From contig NZ_FTPL01000005.1 of NCBI RefSeq assembly GCF_900156305.1, forward strand, positions 124,001-188,000: a stretch of 64,000 bases of DNA, in the 5' to 3' direction. The translations under genes and the position numbers were made by a program. A model generated the notes under the pieces. The model made no database searches and had not been told where the DNA came from. It saw only the letters and a program-made list of their open reading frames with translations. This document shows, piece after piece, positions 52,477-61,282 of the stretch (positions within the stretch are counted from its first letter, which is position 1; each line of letters opens with the position of its first letter). Source of the stretch: Edaphobacillus lindanitolerans (GTDB lineage Bacteria > Bacillota > Bacilli > Bacillales_A > Planococcaceae).

Positions 52477-53859
52477 TCACTCGGCAGGTTCTGCTGCGGC
52501 AAGCCCTTTTTCCGCTGCTTTTTCCTCTCCGATCTTTGCGCGGAAACGCCGTGTTTCCGCCACGATGACGCCCGAGAGTCCGAGGAGGCCGATCAGGTTC
52601 GGGATGGCCATGAGTCCGTTCATGACATCCGAGAAGAGCCAGACCACGTCGAGTGTCGCCGTTGCGCCGAAGTAGATGACCACGACGAAGAACAGCCGAT
52701 AGTAAATAAGAAGACCCGGCTTTTTCGGGAACAGGTACTGGAAGCACTTTTCCCCGTAATAGGCCCAGCCGAAGATCGTCGAAGTGGCAAAGAAGATGAT
52801 TCCGATGCCGACGATATACTGTCCCGCTCCTCCGAAGAATGTACCGAACGCGGTCGCCGTCAGCGTCCCGGCCGTCACTCCGTCGTCCTGCCATGCGCCG
52901 GACATGACAATCGTCACGGCGGTGATGGAGCAGATGATGAGCGTATCGAACAGCACCTGGGTCATCGAGATGAGCGCCTGGCGTCCCGGCATGTCCGTCC
53001 GAGCAGCCGCTGCCGCAATCGGCGCGGACCCGAGGCCGGCTTCGTTCGAGAAGAGACCGCGCGCCACGCCGAAGCGGATGACCGCACCGATCGCTCCGCC
53101 CGTGACGGATTCAATGCCGAATGCATGCTTGAAAATCGTGGCGAACGCACCCGGCACGAGGTCGAAATTCGTGACCATGACGATGGCGCCCGCAATGAAG
53201 TAGAACAGAGCCATGATCGGGACGAAGAAGGCCGTGACCCGCCCGATCGATTTGATGCCGCCGAGGATGACGAGCGCCCCGAGGACCATCAGGACGAGGC
53301 CTGTCACCCAGTAAGGGACGTTGAACGTCATGTTCACCGCGTCGGCGACCGCTTTGGACTGGGTTCCGTTCCCGATCCCGAATGCGGCGAACGTGCCGAA
53401 GAGGGCGAACATGAGACCGAGCCATCGGGCCTTGAGCCCGTGCTCCAGGTAGTACATCGGTCCTCCGGCCATCTGGCCGTTCACATCGATCGTGCGGTAC
53501 TTGACGGCCAGGATGGCCTCGCCGTATTTGGTCGCCATCCCGAAGAATCCGGCGAGCCACATCCAGAACACTGCACCCGGTCCGCCGAGCGTGATGGCGG
53601 TGGCGACCCCGACGATGTTTCCGACTCCGACCGTCGCGGCCATCGCGGTCATGAGCGCCTGGAACTGGGAGATATCCCCCTCTGCGCGCTTGTCATGCTT
53701 TCTGGAGAAGACTTGCCTGAGCGAGTAGGGCAGCAGCCGGACCTGAATGAATGCGAGACGGAATGTCAGGAAAATACCTGTCCCGACGAGCAGGATGAGC
53801 AGTGGCGGCCCCCAGATGAATCCGCTGATCGTGTCCAGAAACTTTGACAGAGCGTCCAT
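52477..53859 (-). CDS. Sodium:alanine (glycine) symporter, AGCS family
   Basis: A 460-residue transporter with about 11 helices. The AGCS signatures are present: FQALMTAMAATVGVGNIVGVATAI (about 65–90), GGPMYYLEHGL and GLFSNEAGLGSAPIAAAAA (about 270–290). It imports alanine or glycine with Na+ (AlsT-like). It is divergent from ytxH. A GGGGGAAAC site precedes the ATG. Confidence 0.93.
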   Translation of the reverse strand: MDALSKFLDTISGFIWGPPLLILLVGTGIFLTFRLAFIQVRLLPYSLRQVFSRKHDKRAEGDISQFQALMTAMAATVGVGNIVGVATAITLGGPGAVFWMWLAGFFGMATKYGEAILAVKYRTIDVNGQMAGGPMYYLEHGLKARWLGLMFALFGTFAAFGIGNGTQSKAVADAVNMTFNVPYWVTGLVLMVLGALVILGGIKSIGRVTAFFVPIMALFYFIAGAIVMVTNFDLVPGAFATIFKHAFGIESVTGGAIGAVIRFGVARGLFSNEAGLGSAPIAAAAARTDMPGRQALISMTQVLFDTLIICSITAVTIVMSGAWQDDGVTAGTLTATAFGTFFGGAGQYIVGIGIIFFATSTIFGWAYYGEKCFQYLFPKKPGLLIYYRLFFVVVIYFGATATLDVVWLFSDVMNGLMAIPNLIGLLGLSGVIVAETRRFRAKIGEEKAAEKGLAAAEPAE

Positions 53860-53994
53860 TTTGTTTCCCCCTTTTTCTGTTGTTCTTTTTAATTATAAGA
53901 GGCCTCTGTTCTATATCACCTCTTATCTTTTAATATTCCGAAAAGTCGGCTCGTTAGTCAAGACCCAATTTTAAGTTGGTGCCCAAGTCCCCTT

Positions 53995-54020
53995 GTTTGT
54001 CGCCTGTGTACCGGGGGTAT
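53995..54020 (+). promoter_or_regulatory. SigB-type promoter of the ytxH-like gene
   Basis: GTTTGT (53995–54000), a 14-base spacer and a perfect GGGTAT (54015–54020) fit the SigB consensus. B. subtilis ytxH is a known SigB-dependent stress gene. Confidence 0.65.
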
Positions 54021-54067
54021 AATGGAATATGCAAATGAAGCAGAAAATTGATAAGACGGAGGGATCC

Positions 54068-54520
54068 ATGATGGCAGGAAGTAAGTTTGGAAAGATGGTG
54101 GCACTCGGGGCGCTTGCAGGGGCTGTGATCAGCATGTTCGACCGGAATACCCGGGAGTCGATGATGGGCACTGCAAAGAAGCTCGGGGCGGACATGAGGT
54201 ACTATGCGAAGAATCCTGACATCCTTCAGTGGAAAGTTCAGGAGCAGATGAATAAATACAGGGCGCTGTCCGACCAGTTCAGCTCCGACAAGCAATATCT
54301 GGTCGAAAAAGCGAACGAACTGAAAGAACTCACGCCGACTGTAAAAAGCCTCGTTGAGGACACGAAGGAAGCGTTCACCGATTCCAAGGATATGATCGTC
54401 CAGGCGAAGGGTGAATACAAAGACATCGCCAAAAAGCCGATGCAGGGCACCGATGAGACCTTTGTGCCCGAACAGGCATATCAGGACGGGACGGTTGACG
54501 AGAACGGCGCAAAAAACTGA
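54068..54520 (+). CDS. ytxH: YtxH-domain protein
   Basis: A 150-residue protein beginning MMAGSKFGKMVALGALAGAVISMFDRNTR, the Gly/Ala-rich membrane helix and following basic residues typical of YtxH. The rest (about 35–150) is an amphipathic, charged helical region. CGGAGGG lies five bases before the ATG at 54068 (a second ATG follows at once). A SigB-type promoter lies upstream, and the YihY-family gene follows after 25 bases. Confidence 0.82.
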   Translation: MMAGSKFGKMVALGALAGAVISMFDRNTRESMMGTAKKLGADMRYYAKNPDILQWKVQEQMNKYRALSDQFSSDKQYLVEKANELKELTPTVKSLVEDTKEAFTDSKDMIVQAKGEYKDIAKKPMQGTDETFVPEQAYQDGTVDENGAKN

Positions 54521-54545
54521 ACAAACGGAAAGGGGGGAGACCGCC

Positions 54546-55523
54546 ATGGCGACTGACCGCAAAAAGCGGGAACATGGCAGGCGAGCAGTCAATGGGGAGG
54601 AAGGCCTGAAAGACAAAGTGAAAACGTTTGTCGAGGACGTGAATGACGGCGATCTGGTCCGGTTTGACGTGACGACCGGACAGGGATTCTTCAAGGAATT
54701 GCTGACCCGCATCAAAATGGTCGATGTGACCGGCCTCGGTTCCCAGCTCGCCTATTTCTTCCTATTGTCGATGTTCCCTCTCCTCATCTTTCTGCTGACC
54801 CTGCTGCCGTACCTGAACATCGACCAGTCCGCCATATTCAGCTTCCTTAAAGAATATGCGCCGGCGAACGTGTACAGCATCATCGACAGCACGGTCGGAG
54901 AAATTCTCGATACCCGGAGAGGCGGCCTGCTGTCCTTCGGGATCATCGGGACGATCTGGTCGGCGTCCAGCGGGATGAACCGCCTGTCCAAGGCGCTGAA
55001 CCAGTCCTACTTCGCAAAAGAGAAGCGTTCATACTTCGTGACGCGGGGTCTGTCGGTCGTGTTTACGCTTGCATTGGTCGCCGTCGTGGCGGTGGCGCTT
55101 GCGCTGCCGGTGTTCGGCCAGCAGATCGGCCAGACGCTCTTTTCCTATTTTGGCCTGGAGCAAGGGTTCCTTACACTGTGGAACAGTATCCGCTGGGTCA
55201 TCCCGCCGGTCCTGATCTTTACGGTGTTCACCTTGATCTACTGGCTTGTGCCGGATGCCAAAGTTAGATTCAAGGATGCCGTGCCGGGGGGAATCTTCTC
55301 GACCGTCGGATGGATCCTCACTTCTCTCGGATTCTCGTTCTACGTCGGAAACTTCGGCAATTATTCCAATACATACGGAAGCATCGGGGGCATCATCGTC
55401 CTGATGATCTGGATGTATCTGTCTGCAATGATCTTGATCGTCGGGGGCCAGATCAACGCAGTCATGCAGGAGAGGCGGGAAGTGAAAAGGGCAAAAGAAA
55501 AAAGCGGTGTCATCGGGGCCTGA
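54546..55523 (+). CDS. yfkH: YihY/BrkB-family membrane protein
   Basis: A 325-residue protein with a cytosolic head (1–60) and six membrane helices. Family features are GLGSQLAYFFLLSMFPLLIFLLTL (TM1), LLSFGIIGTIWSASSGMNRLSKALNQ (TM2 and loop) and YGSIGGIIVLMIWMYLSAMILIVGGQINAV (TM5–6). Related YfkH of B. subtilis has no settled function; older RNase BN annotations of this family are wrong. AAGGGGGGAG precedes the ATG. The terminator hairpin overlaps the gene's end. Confidence 0.88.
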   Translation: MATDRKKREHGRRAVNGEEGLKDKVKTFVEDVNDGDLVRFDVTTGQGFFKELLTRIKMVDVTGLGSQLAYFFLLSMFPLLIFLLTLLPYLNIDQSAIFSFLKEYAPANVYSIIDSTVGEILDTRRGGLLSFGIIGTIWSASSGMNRLSKALNQSYFAKEKRSYFVTRGLSVVFTLALVAVVAVALALPVFGQQIGQTLFSYFGLEQGFLTLWNSIRWVIPPVLIFTVFTLIYWLVPDAKVRFKDAVPGGIFSTVGWILTSLGFSFYVGNFGNYSNTYGSIGGIIVLMIWMYLSAMILIVGGQINAVMQERREVKRAKEKSGVIGA

Positions 55524-55541
55524 CCCCGGGCATCGCTTTTT
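55497..55541 (+). terminator. Terminator overlapping the end of the yihY-like gene
   Basis: AAAAAAGCGGTG…CATCGCTTTTTT with an inner GGGGCC/GGCCCC-like part; the gene's stop codon lies in the loop. Confidence 0.75.
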
Positions 55542-55596
55542 TCCGTTCCGGAATGAAAACTTCGGCAACAGGATGACGCGACCGGCAATCCCTACA

Positions 55597-55635
55597 AAAA
55601 GCCGGCTTCCCCAAATGCGGAAGCCGGCTTCTGAC
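55597..55635 (-). terminator. Terminator of the SE1561-like gene
   Basis: AAGCCGGCTTCC/GGAAGCCGGCTT with an eight-base loop is followed by TTTTTG on the minus strand. Confidence 0.85.
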
Positions 55636-55697
55636 GAAAATCGGGTCGTGATGTGTGGGTGCCCCCTAACGTATGGAGGGCTTCAGACTTCCGTGCT

Positions 55698-55877
55698 TCA
55701 GCCTTCGGAACGGGTGATCTGGGATACTTTCTCGTCGATTTCGTCAATCATGGAAATCAGCCGGTCGATCTCCTCGAGGTCCGCGGTTTCCGGCTCAAGA
55801 TGTTCGAGTGTATCGAGGAAATCGCTCAAACGTTCCTTCAGGTATTCCACCTGCTGTTTGTGATCATGCTGCTTCAT
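55698..55877 (-). CDS. SE1561-family small protein
   Basis: A 59-residue acidic helical protein with the pattern YLKERLSDFLDTLEHLEPETADLEEID that I associate with SE1561-family proteins of staphylococci and bacilli. The start is uncertain: the ATG at 55877 lies 12 bases after GAGG, while a GTG at 55886 lies nearer to it. A terminator follows. Function unknown. Confidence 0.72.
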   Translation of the reverse strand: MKQHDHKQQVEYLKERLSDFLDTLEHLEPETADLEEIDRLISMIDEIDEKVSQITRSEG

Positions 55878-55987
55878 AACGTACACACACCTCAATTCTG
55901 GATGGTTTGATTGTAAAGGGAAATGCCGGGGATTTCAAACCGGATAGGACAAAAGCATTATTTTAAATAAAACAAAGGTTTTGAATA

Positions 55988-56016
55988 TTTACAATGGTCT
56001 ATTAACATGCTACAAT
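55988..56016 (+). promoter_or_regulatory. SigA-type promoter of the candidate RNA
   Basis: TTTACA (55988–55993) and TACAAT (56011–56016) are exactly 17 bases apart. No conventional gene follows on this strand before the hairpin at 56169. Confidence 0.65.
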
Positions 56017-56022
56017 GAATTC

Positions 56023-56208
56023 AACTTAAAGAAAGAGGGGAGGCCGTAGTGGAAGAGTCGGAACTGGCATCCTGAACGTAAGCGAAGGAGGGGATTCGGA
56101 CTTTCACAGGCAGAACAGCCGCGAAATACGAGATGATGAAAAACTTAACATGGTGTACTCAAAAGTAGAAGGCTCAGCCGCCGGGAATCCGATGACTGAG
56201 CCTTTTTG
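56023..56208 (+). ncRNA. Candidate small RNA (or tiny-peptide mRNA)
   Basis: About 185 bases from a good promoter to an intrinsic terminator, on the strand opposite to both neighbours. The transcript holds two strong Shine–Dalgarno-like segments, GAGGGGAGG (about 56035–56043) and AAGGAGGGG (about 56085–56093). The first precedes GTG (56049) for an eight-codon peptide, MEESELAS; the second has no start codon at a normal distance. A 11-residue frame MMKNLTWCTQK (56133–56168) abuts the terminator without a ribosome site. It matches no RNA family I know. Confidence 0.4.
56169..56208 (+). terminator. Terminator of the candidate RNA
   Basis: AGGCTCAG/CTGAGCCT with an 18-base loop is followed by TTTTT. 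On the other strand the T-tract is poor (TTCTACTTTT), so the plus strand is the better reading, though it could also serve the osmC-like gene. Confidence 0.7.
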
Positions 56209-56215
56209 CGTGCGG

Positions 56216-56599
56216 TCATTTCGTGATTTCGTAAGTCTCTTTCACATCAATCGAGTTTTCCACCGAGCGGACCATCGAGCAGTTTTTCTTCGTCAGCTCC
56301 ATCACACGCGGCATTTTCGATTCGTTGACGTCACCTTTGATGGTGAAGTGCAGGTGGATCCGTTCGATCCGGTCGGCTTCGTCGGGGTTGCGGTACAGGT
56401 CTTTCACTTCGATCGTGATGTCTTCCGCGGGCATGCGCATCTTGTCCAGAACTTTCCGGAGGACGCCCCCGCTGCACACTGCAATCGAGGAGACCATCAG
56501 CTGATAAGGCCGGAACCCATATTCATCATTTGCCGAGACATCGAGTGTTCCAAATTGGGTTTCTGTCCGGAATCCGTGCTCTGTCATTGAATATTTCAT
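56216..56599 (-). CDS. OsmC-family peroxiredoxin
   Basis: A 127-residue OsmC/Ohr-family protein. It carries one Cys in the first helix (SSIAVCSGGVLRKVL, about residue 43) and a second in ELTKKNCSMVRSVEN (about residue 107), the usual redox pair. The ATG at 56599 lies six bases after GGGAGGG; an ATG at 56605 touches the site. It reduces organic or other hydroperoxides by family knowledge. Confidence 0.88.
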   Translation of the reverse strand: MKYSMTEHGFRTETQFGTLDVSANDEYGFRPYQLMVSSIAVCSGGVLRKVLDKMRMPAEDITIEVKDLYRNPDEADRIERIHLHFTIKGDVNESKMPRVMELTKKNCSMVRSVENSIDVKETYEITK

Positions 56600-56683
56600 A
56601 GCCATCCCTCCCTATATGATAGAATTGTACAGGATTTAAGTGCCGGAATCGAAGATCGTATACCGGCGGGGAGGAAACAGGTT

Positions 56684-57856
56684 TTGGCAAAAATTGAATC
56701 AGGCCGGGCGAGGTACTGGGTCCTCGTCATGATCGTGGCCATTTCGGGATTTTCCCAGGGGATGCTGCTGCCGCTCATCTCCGTCATCTTTGAACAGGAC
56801 GGCGTGTCCTCGACGCTCAACGGGCTGAATGCCACCGGGCTTTATATCGGAACGCTCATCATCTCGCCGTTCATGGAAGCGCCGCTCCGCCGTTTTGGAT
56901 ACAAGCCGGTCATCGTGTTCGGCGGACTGGCGGTCTTCTTGTCGCTCCTGTTGTTCCCTCTGTGGAAGAGCGTCATGTTCTGGTTCGTTCTCCGGCTCAT
57001 AATCGGAATGGGGGACAATGCGCTCCACTTCGCGACCCAGACATGGATCACGAGCACCACGCCGCAGGAACGGCTCGGCCGCAATATCGCGGTTTATGGC
57101 CTTATGTTCAGCGCCGGGTTTGCGGTCGGGCCGCTGTTCGTTCCGCTTATCCATGTGTTTGAAGGGTTGCCGTTCATCGTATCGGGCCTGCTCTGCATGG
57201 CTGCCTGGTCGCTCGTGTTCCTGCTGAAAAATGATTTCCCGGATATCATCCAGGGGAACGAGGCATCCCTGTCGTTCATCCGCCGCATCCGGGAAACGAT
57301 GAAGGTGGCCTGGGTCGCCTTCATTCCGCCGTTCGGCTATGGATTCCTCGAGTCTTCGCTCAATGCCATCTACCCGGTGTATGCGCTCCGGGAAGGCATC
57401 GACGTTTCGTACATATCGTTCATTCTCGCCGCATTTTCCGTCGGTGCCATTACATCGCAGATTCCGCTCGGCATGCTCAGTGACCGGATCGGGCGCCGCT
57501 CGGTCATCATTTTCGCGCTTGGTGGCGGTGCGGCCGCTTTCTTCGGAGCAGGTTTTGCGGGATCGGAAGCTCTCGGAGTCCTGGTCGCCGTATTCATCGC
57601 CGGGATCTTTGTCGGATCGACCTTTACGCTCGGCATCTCCTACATGACCGATCTGACACCCAAGATGTTCCTGCCGATGGGCAACCTTCTATGCGGGATT
57701 TTCTTCAGCGTCGGCAGCCTGACCGGACCAATCCTCGGCGGCTACGTCGTCGGCCGGGAAGCGGGCATCGGCTACCTGACGTTCATTGCCATGTTTATCG
57801 CATTGCTGTTCATCGTTTTCCTGATCGGGCGTCCGCAGCCAAAACGTGCCGTGTGA
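56684..57856 (+). CDS. yfkF: Major facilitator superfamily transporter, YfkF-like
   Basis: A 390-residue 12-helix transporter. The first loop carries LRRFGYKPVIVFGG and the second half GMLSDRIGRRSVIIF, the duplicated MFS loop motif. It resembles YfkF of B. subtilis, a putative drug exporter. The ATG-equivalent start TTG at 56684 follows GGGGAGGAAAC. Divergent from the OsmC gene; substrate unknown. Confidence 0.86.
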   Translation: MAKIESGRARYWVLVMIVAISGFSQGMLLPLISVIFEQDGVSSTLNGLNATGLYIGTLIISPFMEAPLRRFGYKPVIVFGGLAVFLSLLLFPLWKSVMFWFVLRLIIGMGDNALHFATQTWITSTTPQERLGRNIAVYGLMFSAGFAVGPLFVPLIHVFEGLPFIVSGLLCMAAWSLVFLLKNDFPDIIQGNEASLSFIRRIRETMKVAWVAFIPPFGYGFLESSLNAIYPVYALREGIDVSYISFILAAFSVGAITSQIPLGMLSDRIGRRSVIIFALGGGAAAFFGAGFAGSEALGVLVAVFIAGIFVGSTFTLGISYMTDLTPKMFLPMGNLLCGIFFSVGSLTGPILGGYVVGREAGIGYLTFIAMFIALLFIVFLIGRPQPKRAV

Positions 57857-57878
57857 TTCCCGCATCCCGTAAACACAG

Positions 57879-57920
57879 TGCCGCCGCTCCTCTGTCCGGA
57901 GCGGCGGCATTTGTTTTGGA
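57879..57920. terminator. Terminator between yfkF and pdaA
   Basis: GTGCCGCCGCTCC/GGAGCGGCGGCAT with a seven-base loop is followed by TTGTTTT on the plus strand. Confidence 0.8.
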
Positions 57921-57950
57921 TGGGGTTTCCGTTAGATCCGGAAGGTTGCC

Positions 57951-58748
57951 TCAATGGTCCTCGGGGAAGAAAGCCTCCTCGACCAGGTCATCGAGCGTCC
58001 CGAACGTATAGCCCTGTTTCCGTGCATCCCGGATGAATGCCGGCAGGTCGTCCGAGTTGTCGGGAGAGACGGTGTGCATGAGGATGACCGCACCCGGATG
58101 GAGCTGCCTCATCAGCTCGTTGTATGAGTATTGACCGCCTTTTCGCTGGTCCCGGTGCCAGTCGATGAAAGCGACCGACCAGAAAATATGCCGGTACCCG
58201 AGACGGTTTCCGACTTCGAGAACATTGGCATTGAACGTCCCCTCCGGCGGGCGGGCATAGTGCGTCCGTTCGACGCCTGCCACTTCACGCAGGCGGTCGT
58301 CGAATTTCTTCCATTCTGTCTCCAGCTCTGATGCGGACATTCGGGCCATGTTCGGGTGGCCGTAGGAATGGTTGCCGATCGTGTGCCCGTCCTTGACCAT
58401 GCGCTTCACGAGATCGCCGGCACTTTCAAGGTAATGGCCGGTGAGGAAAAACGTCGCCGAGATGTTTTCTTTCTTCAGCGTATCGAGGATCGATTCGGTA
58501 TACCCGGCCTCATATCCGTTGTCGAACGTGAGGTAAGCGATCTTTTTGTCGGGAGATCCCTTATATAGGGCACCATACTCTTCAAGCAGGCCGTTGAGCT
58601 CCGCCCCGGCATCCGGCGGGACACCGCCCGTCGCTTTCTTGAAGCCCCAGTGGAGTTCCCCGGCTTCGGCGCGGAACGGGCTCATCAGCAGACCGACCGC
58701 AAGAATGGCCGTTGCGATGAAAATTCCGGTCACGTGAGTCTTGGACAT
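57951..58748 (-). CDS. pdaA: N-acetylmuramic acid deacetylase PdaA (spore cortex)
   Basis: A 265-residue secreted polysaccharide deacetylase. Signal peptide (1–28, ending FRAEA), then the PdaA-type GELHWGFKKATGG and the catalytic motifs TFDNGYE (Asp-Asn instead of Asp-Asp, usual for PdaA), HSYGHP metal His pair and RPPEGTF. PdaA starts muramic-delta-lactam formation in the spore cortex, so this is evidence for sporulation. The ATG at 58748 is chosen because GAAAGG directly touches an earlier TTG. Confidence 0.92.
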   Translation of the reverse strand: MSKTHVTGIFIATAILAVGLLMSPFRAEAGELHWGFKKATGGVPPDAGAELNGLLEEYGALYKGSPDKKIAYLTFDNGYEAGYTESILDTLKKENISATFFLTGHYLESAGDLVKRMVKDGHTIGNHSYGHPNMARMSASELETEWKKFDDRLREVAGVERTHYARPPEGTFNANVLEVGNRLGYRHIFWSVAFIDWHRDQRKGGQYSYNELMRQLHPGAVILMHTVSPDNSDDLPAFIRDARKQGYTFGTLDDLVEEAFFPEDH

Positions 58749-58798
58749 ATGAAAACGCAACCTTTCTTTTTTCTATAGGTTGCGCCGTGAAAATTGTT

Positions 58799-59698
58799 TT
58801 ATGCCTGATATATATATTCAAGGGCAGAACGTACTTCCGGAAATTGAAATTCGAAACCGGCTTCTCTCAGGCGGGCGGGCACGACATGCTGGCCTTTCAG
58901 GACAATTTCACTTTTTTGGCCAAGAGCGGCCTTCAGGGCAAATGACGGCGCCGGCATCCAGTGCGGGCGTCCGAGTGCCCGGCCCACTTCTTTTCCGAAG
59001 TCCTTCATCCGGACGGCTCCGGGCGCAACCGTGTTCACAGGTCCGGACAACGAGCCGGCTTCGATTGCAAACAGGATCGCCCGTGCAGCATCTTCCACGT
59101 GGATCCAGCTCACCCATTGCCGGCCGCTGCCGACCGTGCCCCCGGCAAACAGCCTGTATGGAAGCGAGATGAGCGGAAGTGCTCCGCCGCCCCGTCCGAG
59201 CAGGATGCCGAACCGCATGAAAACCGTCCGCACCCCGAATTCTTCCGCCGATCGGGCCTTCCACTCCCACTCCCTGACAACACCCGGGAGGAAACCGTCG
59301 CCCTGCCGGCTGTCTTCCGTAAAGACGTCCGTCTCCGAGTAAGGATAAACACCGACGGCGCTTGCGTTGACGAGCACCTCCGGCTTGACGGGAAGCGCAC
59401 GGATGATCCGGAGCACTTCGGCAGTAGCCCGGATCCGGCTTTCACGGATGTCGGCTTTTCGTTCATCGGTCCACCTGCCGTCGTTGATCGACGTGCCGGC
59501 CAGATTGACGATGGCATCGGTTTCCCCGAGTTCAAGCTCCGGCCGGCTGCCGTCCCGCAAATATCCGATTTCGCGTGCCGGACCGCCGTAATTTCCGGGG
59601 TTCCTTGTCAGGATGACCGGTTCATGCCCATTTTCAATGAGCAGTCGGACGAGCGTCCGGCCCAGAAATCCGGTGCCGCCGGTGATGGCGATTTTCAT
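58799..59698 (-). CDS. yfhF: NAD-dependent epimerase/dehydratase-like protein, YfhF/SulA-like
   Basis: A 299-residue Rossmann protein of the TIGR01777 group: GGTGFLGRTLVRLL at the N-terminus, VNLAGTSINDGRW, the Tyr-containing VNASAVGVYPYS, and a C-terminal DUF1731 domain with HWMPAPSFALKAALG. The real substrate of this group is unknown. The ATG at 59698 lies seven bases after GGAGGG. It is divergent from recX, exactly as yfhF–recX in B. subtilis. Confidence 0.9.
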   Translation of the reverse strand: MKIAITGGTGFLGRTLVRLLIENGHEPVILTRNPGNYGGPAREIGYLRDGSRPELELGETDAIVNLAGTSINDGRWTDERKADIRESRIRATAEVLRIIRALPVKPEVLVNASAVGVYPYSETDVFTEDSRQGDGFLPGVVREWEWKARSAEEFGVRTVFMRFGILLGRGGGALPLISLPYRLFAGGTVGSGRQWVSWIHVEDAARAILFAIEAGSLSGPVNTVAPGAVRMKDFGKEVGRALGRPHWMPAPSFALKAALGQKSEIVLKGQHVVPARLREAGFEFQFPEVRSALEYIYQA

Positions 59699-59812
59699 TG
59701 CGCATCCCTCCATTTTCTATGAGTATACCCGTTCTGCCAGAGGAAGGCCCGCCGGGCGTGAAGGGCATTGCCAGAACAGGTATAATGGAAGAACAGGACG
59801 GGAGGTGCGTGT

Positions 59813-60625
59813 ATGCCCGAAATCACAAAAATCGCTCTGCAGAAAAACAATGCCGAGCGCTATAATATTTTTTTGGACGGAAAATATGCTTTCAGCGCGG
59901 ATGAGCAGATCCTGATCCGCTTCGGACTCATGAAGGGGAAAGTGCTCGACGATTGGGAAATCGATGAAATCATCTATGGGGATGAAGTGAAGAAAGCCTA
60001 TAATAAGGCGATCCAGTTTCTCGGCTTCCGGATGAGAAGCGAGCACGAGGTGAAGGAAAAGCTGCTGTCGGGCGGTTTTGGCGAATCGGTTGCCCTTGAA
60101 GCGATCGTGAAGCTCCGCGAGCAGGGCTTCCTGGATGATGAATCGTTCTCAAAAGCGCTCCTTGAGACGCGCAAGCGGACGGCGAAGAAAGGTCCTGCCG
60201 CCATCCGCCAGGAACTTCGGCGAAAAGGCATCTCACAGGATCTGCAGGAAGAGGCGATGGCCTCGTTCCCGGAAGAGGAACAATTGAGGCTCGCCGAGGA
60301 GCTCGCGCGCAAAATGGCCGACAGGAGCGGGGGGCGGACGCCGCTGCAGCTGAAGCAGAAGATCCAGGATTCGCTCATGAGGAAAGGATACGGCCATGGC
60401 ATCATTTTGACCGTGCTCGGGCGGATCGAAGACGACCTGCTGCCCGAAGAAGACGAATGGGACGAACTCACCGAAAAGTGGGGAGGAAAGGCCTGGCGGA
60501 CCCACAGCGGAAAGCACACCGGTGCGGAAAGGCGGCGCCGGGTGAAGCAGGCGATGTACCAGAAAGGCATACCGGCAGACCGGATTGACCGGTTCATCGA
60601 GGAAAGAGAGGCAGAGGAACAATGA
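59813..60625 (+). CDS. recX: Recombination regulator RecX
   Basis: A 270-residue helical protein that modulates RecA filaments. It has the three-helix repeats of RecX: FLGFRMRSEHEVKEKLL, QGFLDDESFSKALLETR, and GPAAIRQELRRKGISQDL. The long form of Bacillales is normal. GGGAGGTG precedes the ATG. The stop overlaps the start of yfhH (ATGA). Confidence 0.93.
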   Translation: MPEITKIALQKNNAERYNIFLDGKYAFSADEQILIRFGLMKGKVLDDWEIDEIIYGDEVKKAYNKAIQFLGFRMRSEHEVKEKLLSGGFGESVALEAIVKLREQGFLDDESFSKALLETRKRTAKKGPAAIRQELRRKGISQDLQEEAMASFPEEEQLRLAEELARKMADRSGGRTPLQLKQKIQDSLMRKGYGHGIILTVLGRIEDDLLPEEDEWDELTEKWGGKAWRTHSGKHTGAERRRRVKQAMYQKGIPADRIDRFIEEREAEEQ

Positions 60626-60951
60626 ACGAAAAAAGCTACAGCGAGATGACAGAACATGAACTCCGGACGGAGGTCGCCCGGTTAAAGGAGAAGGCGCGGA
60701 AGGCCGAGCAGCTCGGCATCGTCAATGAATTCGCCGTCTATGAGCGGAAAGCGGTGATGGCGATGGCCTATCTGACGGACCCGTCCACCATCCAGCCGGG
60801 CGAAGTGTATCGCATTCTCGGGGACGAAGGGAACTTCTTCAAAGTGGACTATCTGAAAGGCCGGTTTGCCTGGGGCCACCGTCTCGGCGGGGAACTCGAA
60901 CTTGAGGCGCTCCCGATTTCGATGCTGGAAAACCTGAAGAAAGGGAAGTGA
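60622..60951 (+). CDS. yfhH: YfhH-family protein (DUF1811)
   Basis: A 109-residue protein: the N-terminal helical half has YSEMTEHELRTEVARLKEKARKAEQ, the C-terminal half is a small beta domain with GEVYRILGDEG and KGRFAWGHRL. Overlap with recX by four bases indicates coupling, as in B. subtilis. No known biochemical role. Confidence 0.9.
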   Translation: MNEKSYSEMTEHELRTEVARLKEKARKAEQLGIVNEFAVYERKAVMAMAYLTDPSTIQPGEVYRILGDEGNFFKVDYLKGRFAWGHRLGGELELEALPISMLENLKKGK

Positions 60952-60955
60952 TCGG

Positions 60956-61225
60956 ATGGGACATGACCAGATGGAAGCGCTCGCCGTCCGGCTGATGGAA
61001 GAGAACGGAAGCCTGTCTGCGGATCGGGCGAGGACTTGGAGCGAGCTGCTCGTGTCAGACATTGAGTCGTCATATGCCCGCGCCGGATACGGCATGATGG
61101 AAGACGAACAGACCGTGGCCATGGTCAACCGTTGGATCGATGCCTATGGCAGCCGGCTTGATGAATTCAAGGCCACCAATCTGAAGATTGCCGCACTGCT
61201 CGATGAAGAAGGACCGGTCAGCTGA
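60956..61225 (+). CDS. yfhJ: YfhJ-family WVELL protein
   Basis: An 89-residue helical protein. The family-defining W-x-E-L-L is present as ARTWSELLVSDIESSYARAGY. It starts four bases after yfhH, the third gene in the recX operon. Function unknown. A terminator follows. Confidence 0.88.
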   Translation: MGHDQMEALAVRLMEENGSLSADRARTWSELLVSDIESSYARAGYGMMEDEQTVAMVNRWIDAYGSRLDEFKATNLKIAALLDEEGPVS

Positions 61226-61239
61226 ATCCACTCCATGAA

Positions 61240-61276
61240 AAAACCGCCGGGCCCTGTCGGTCCGGCGGTTCTGATT
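61240..61276. terminator. Bidirectional terminator between yfhJ and yfhP
   Basis: AACCGCCGG…CCGGCGGTT with an 11-base loop, flanked by an A-run on the left; the minus-strand T-run is the stronger. Confidence 0.75.
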
Positions 61277-61282
61277 GGTTCA

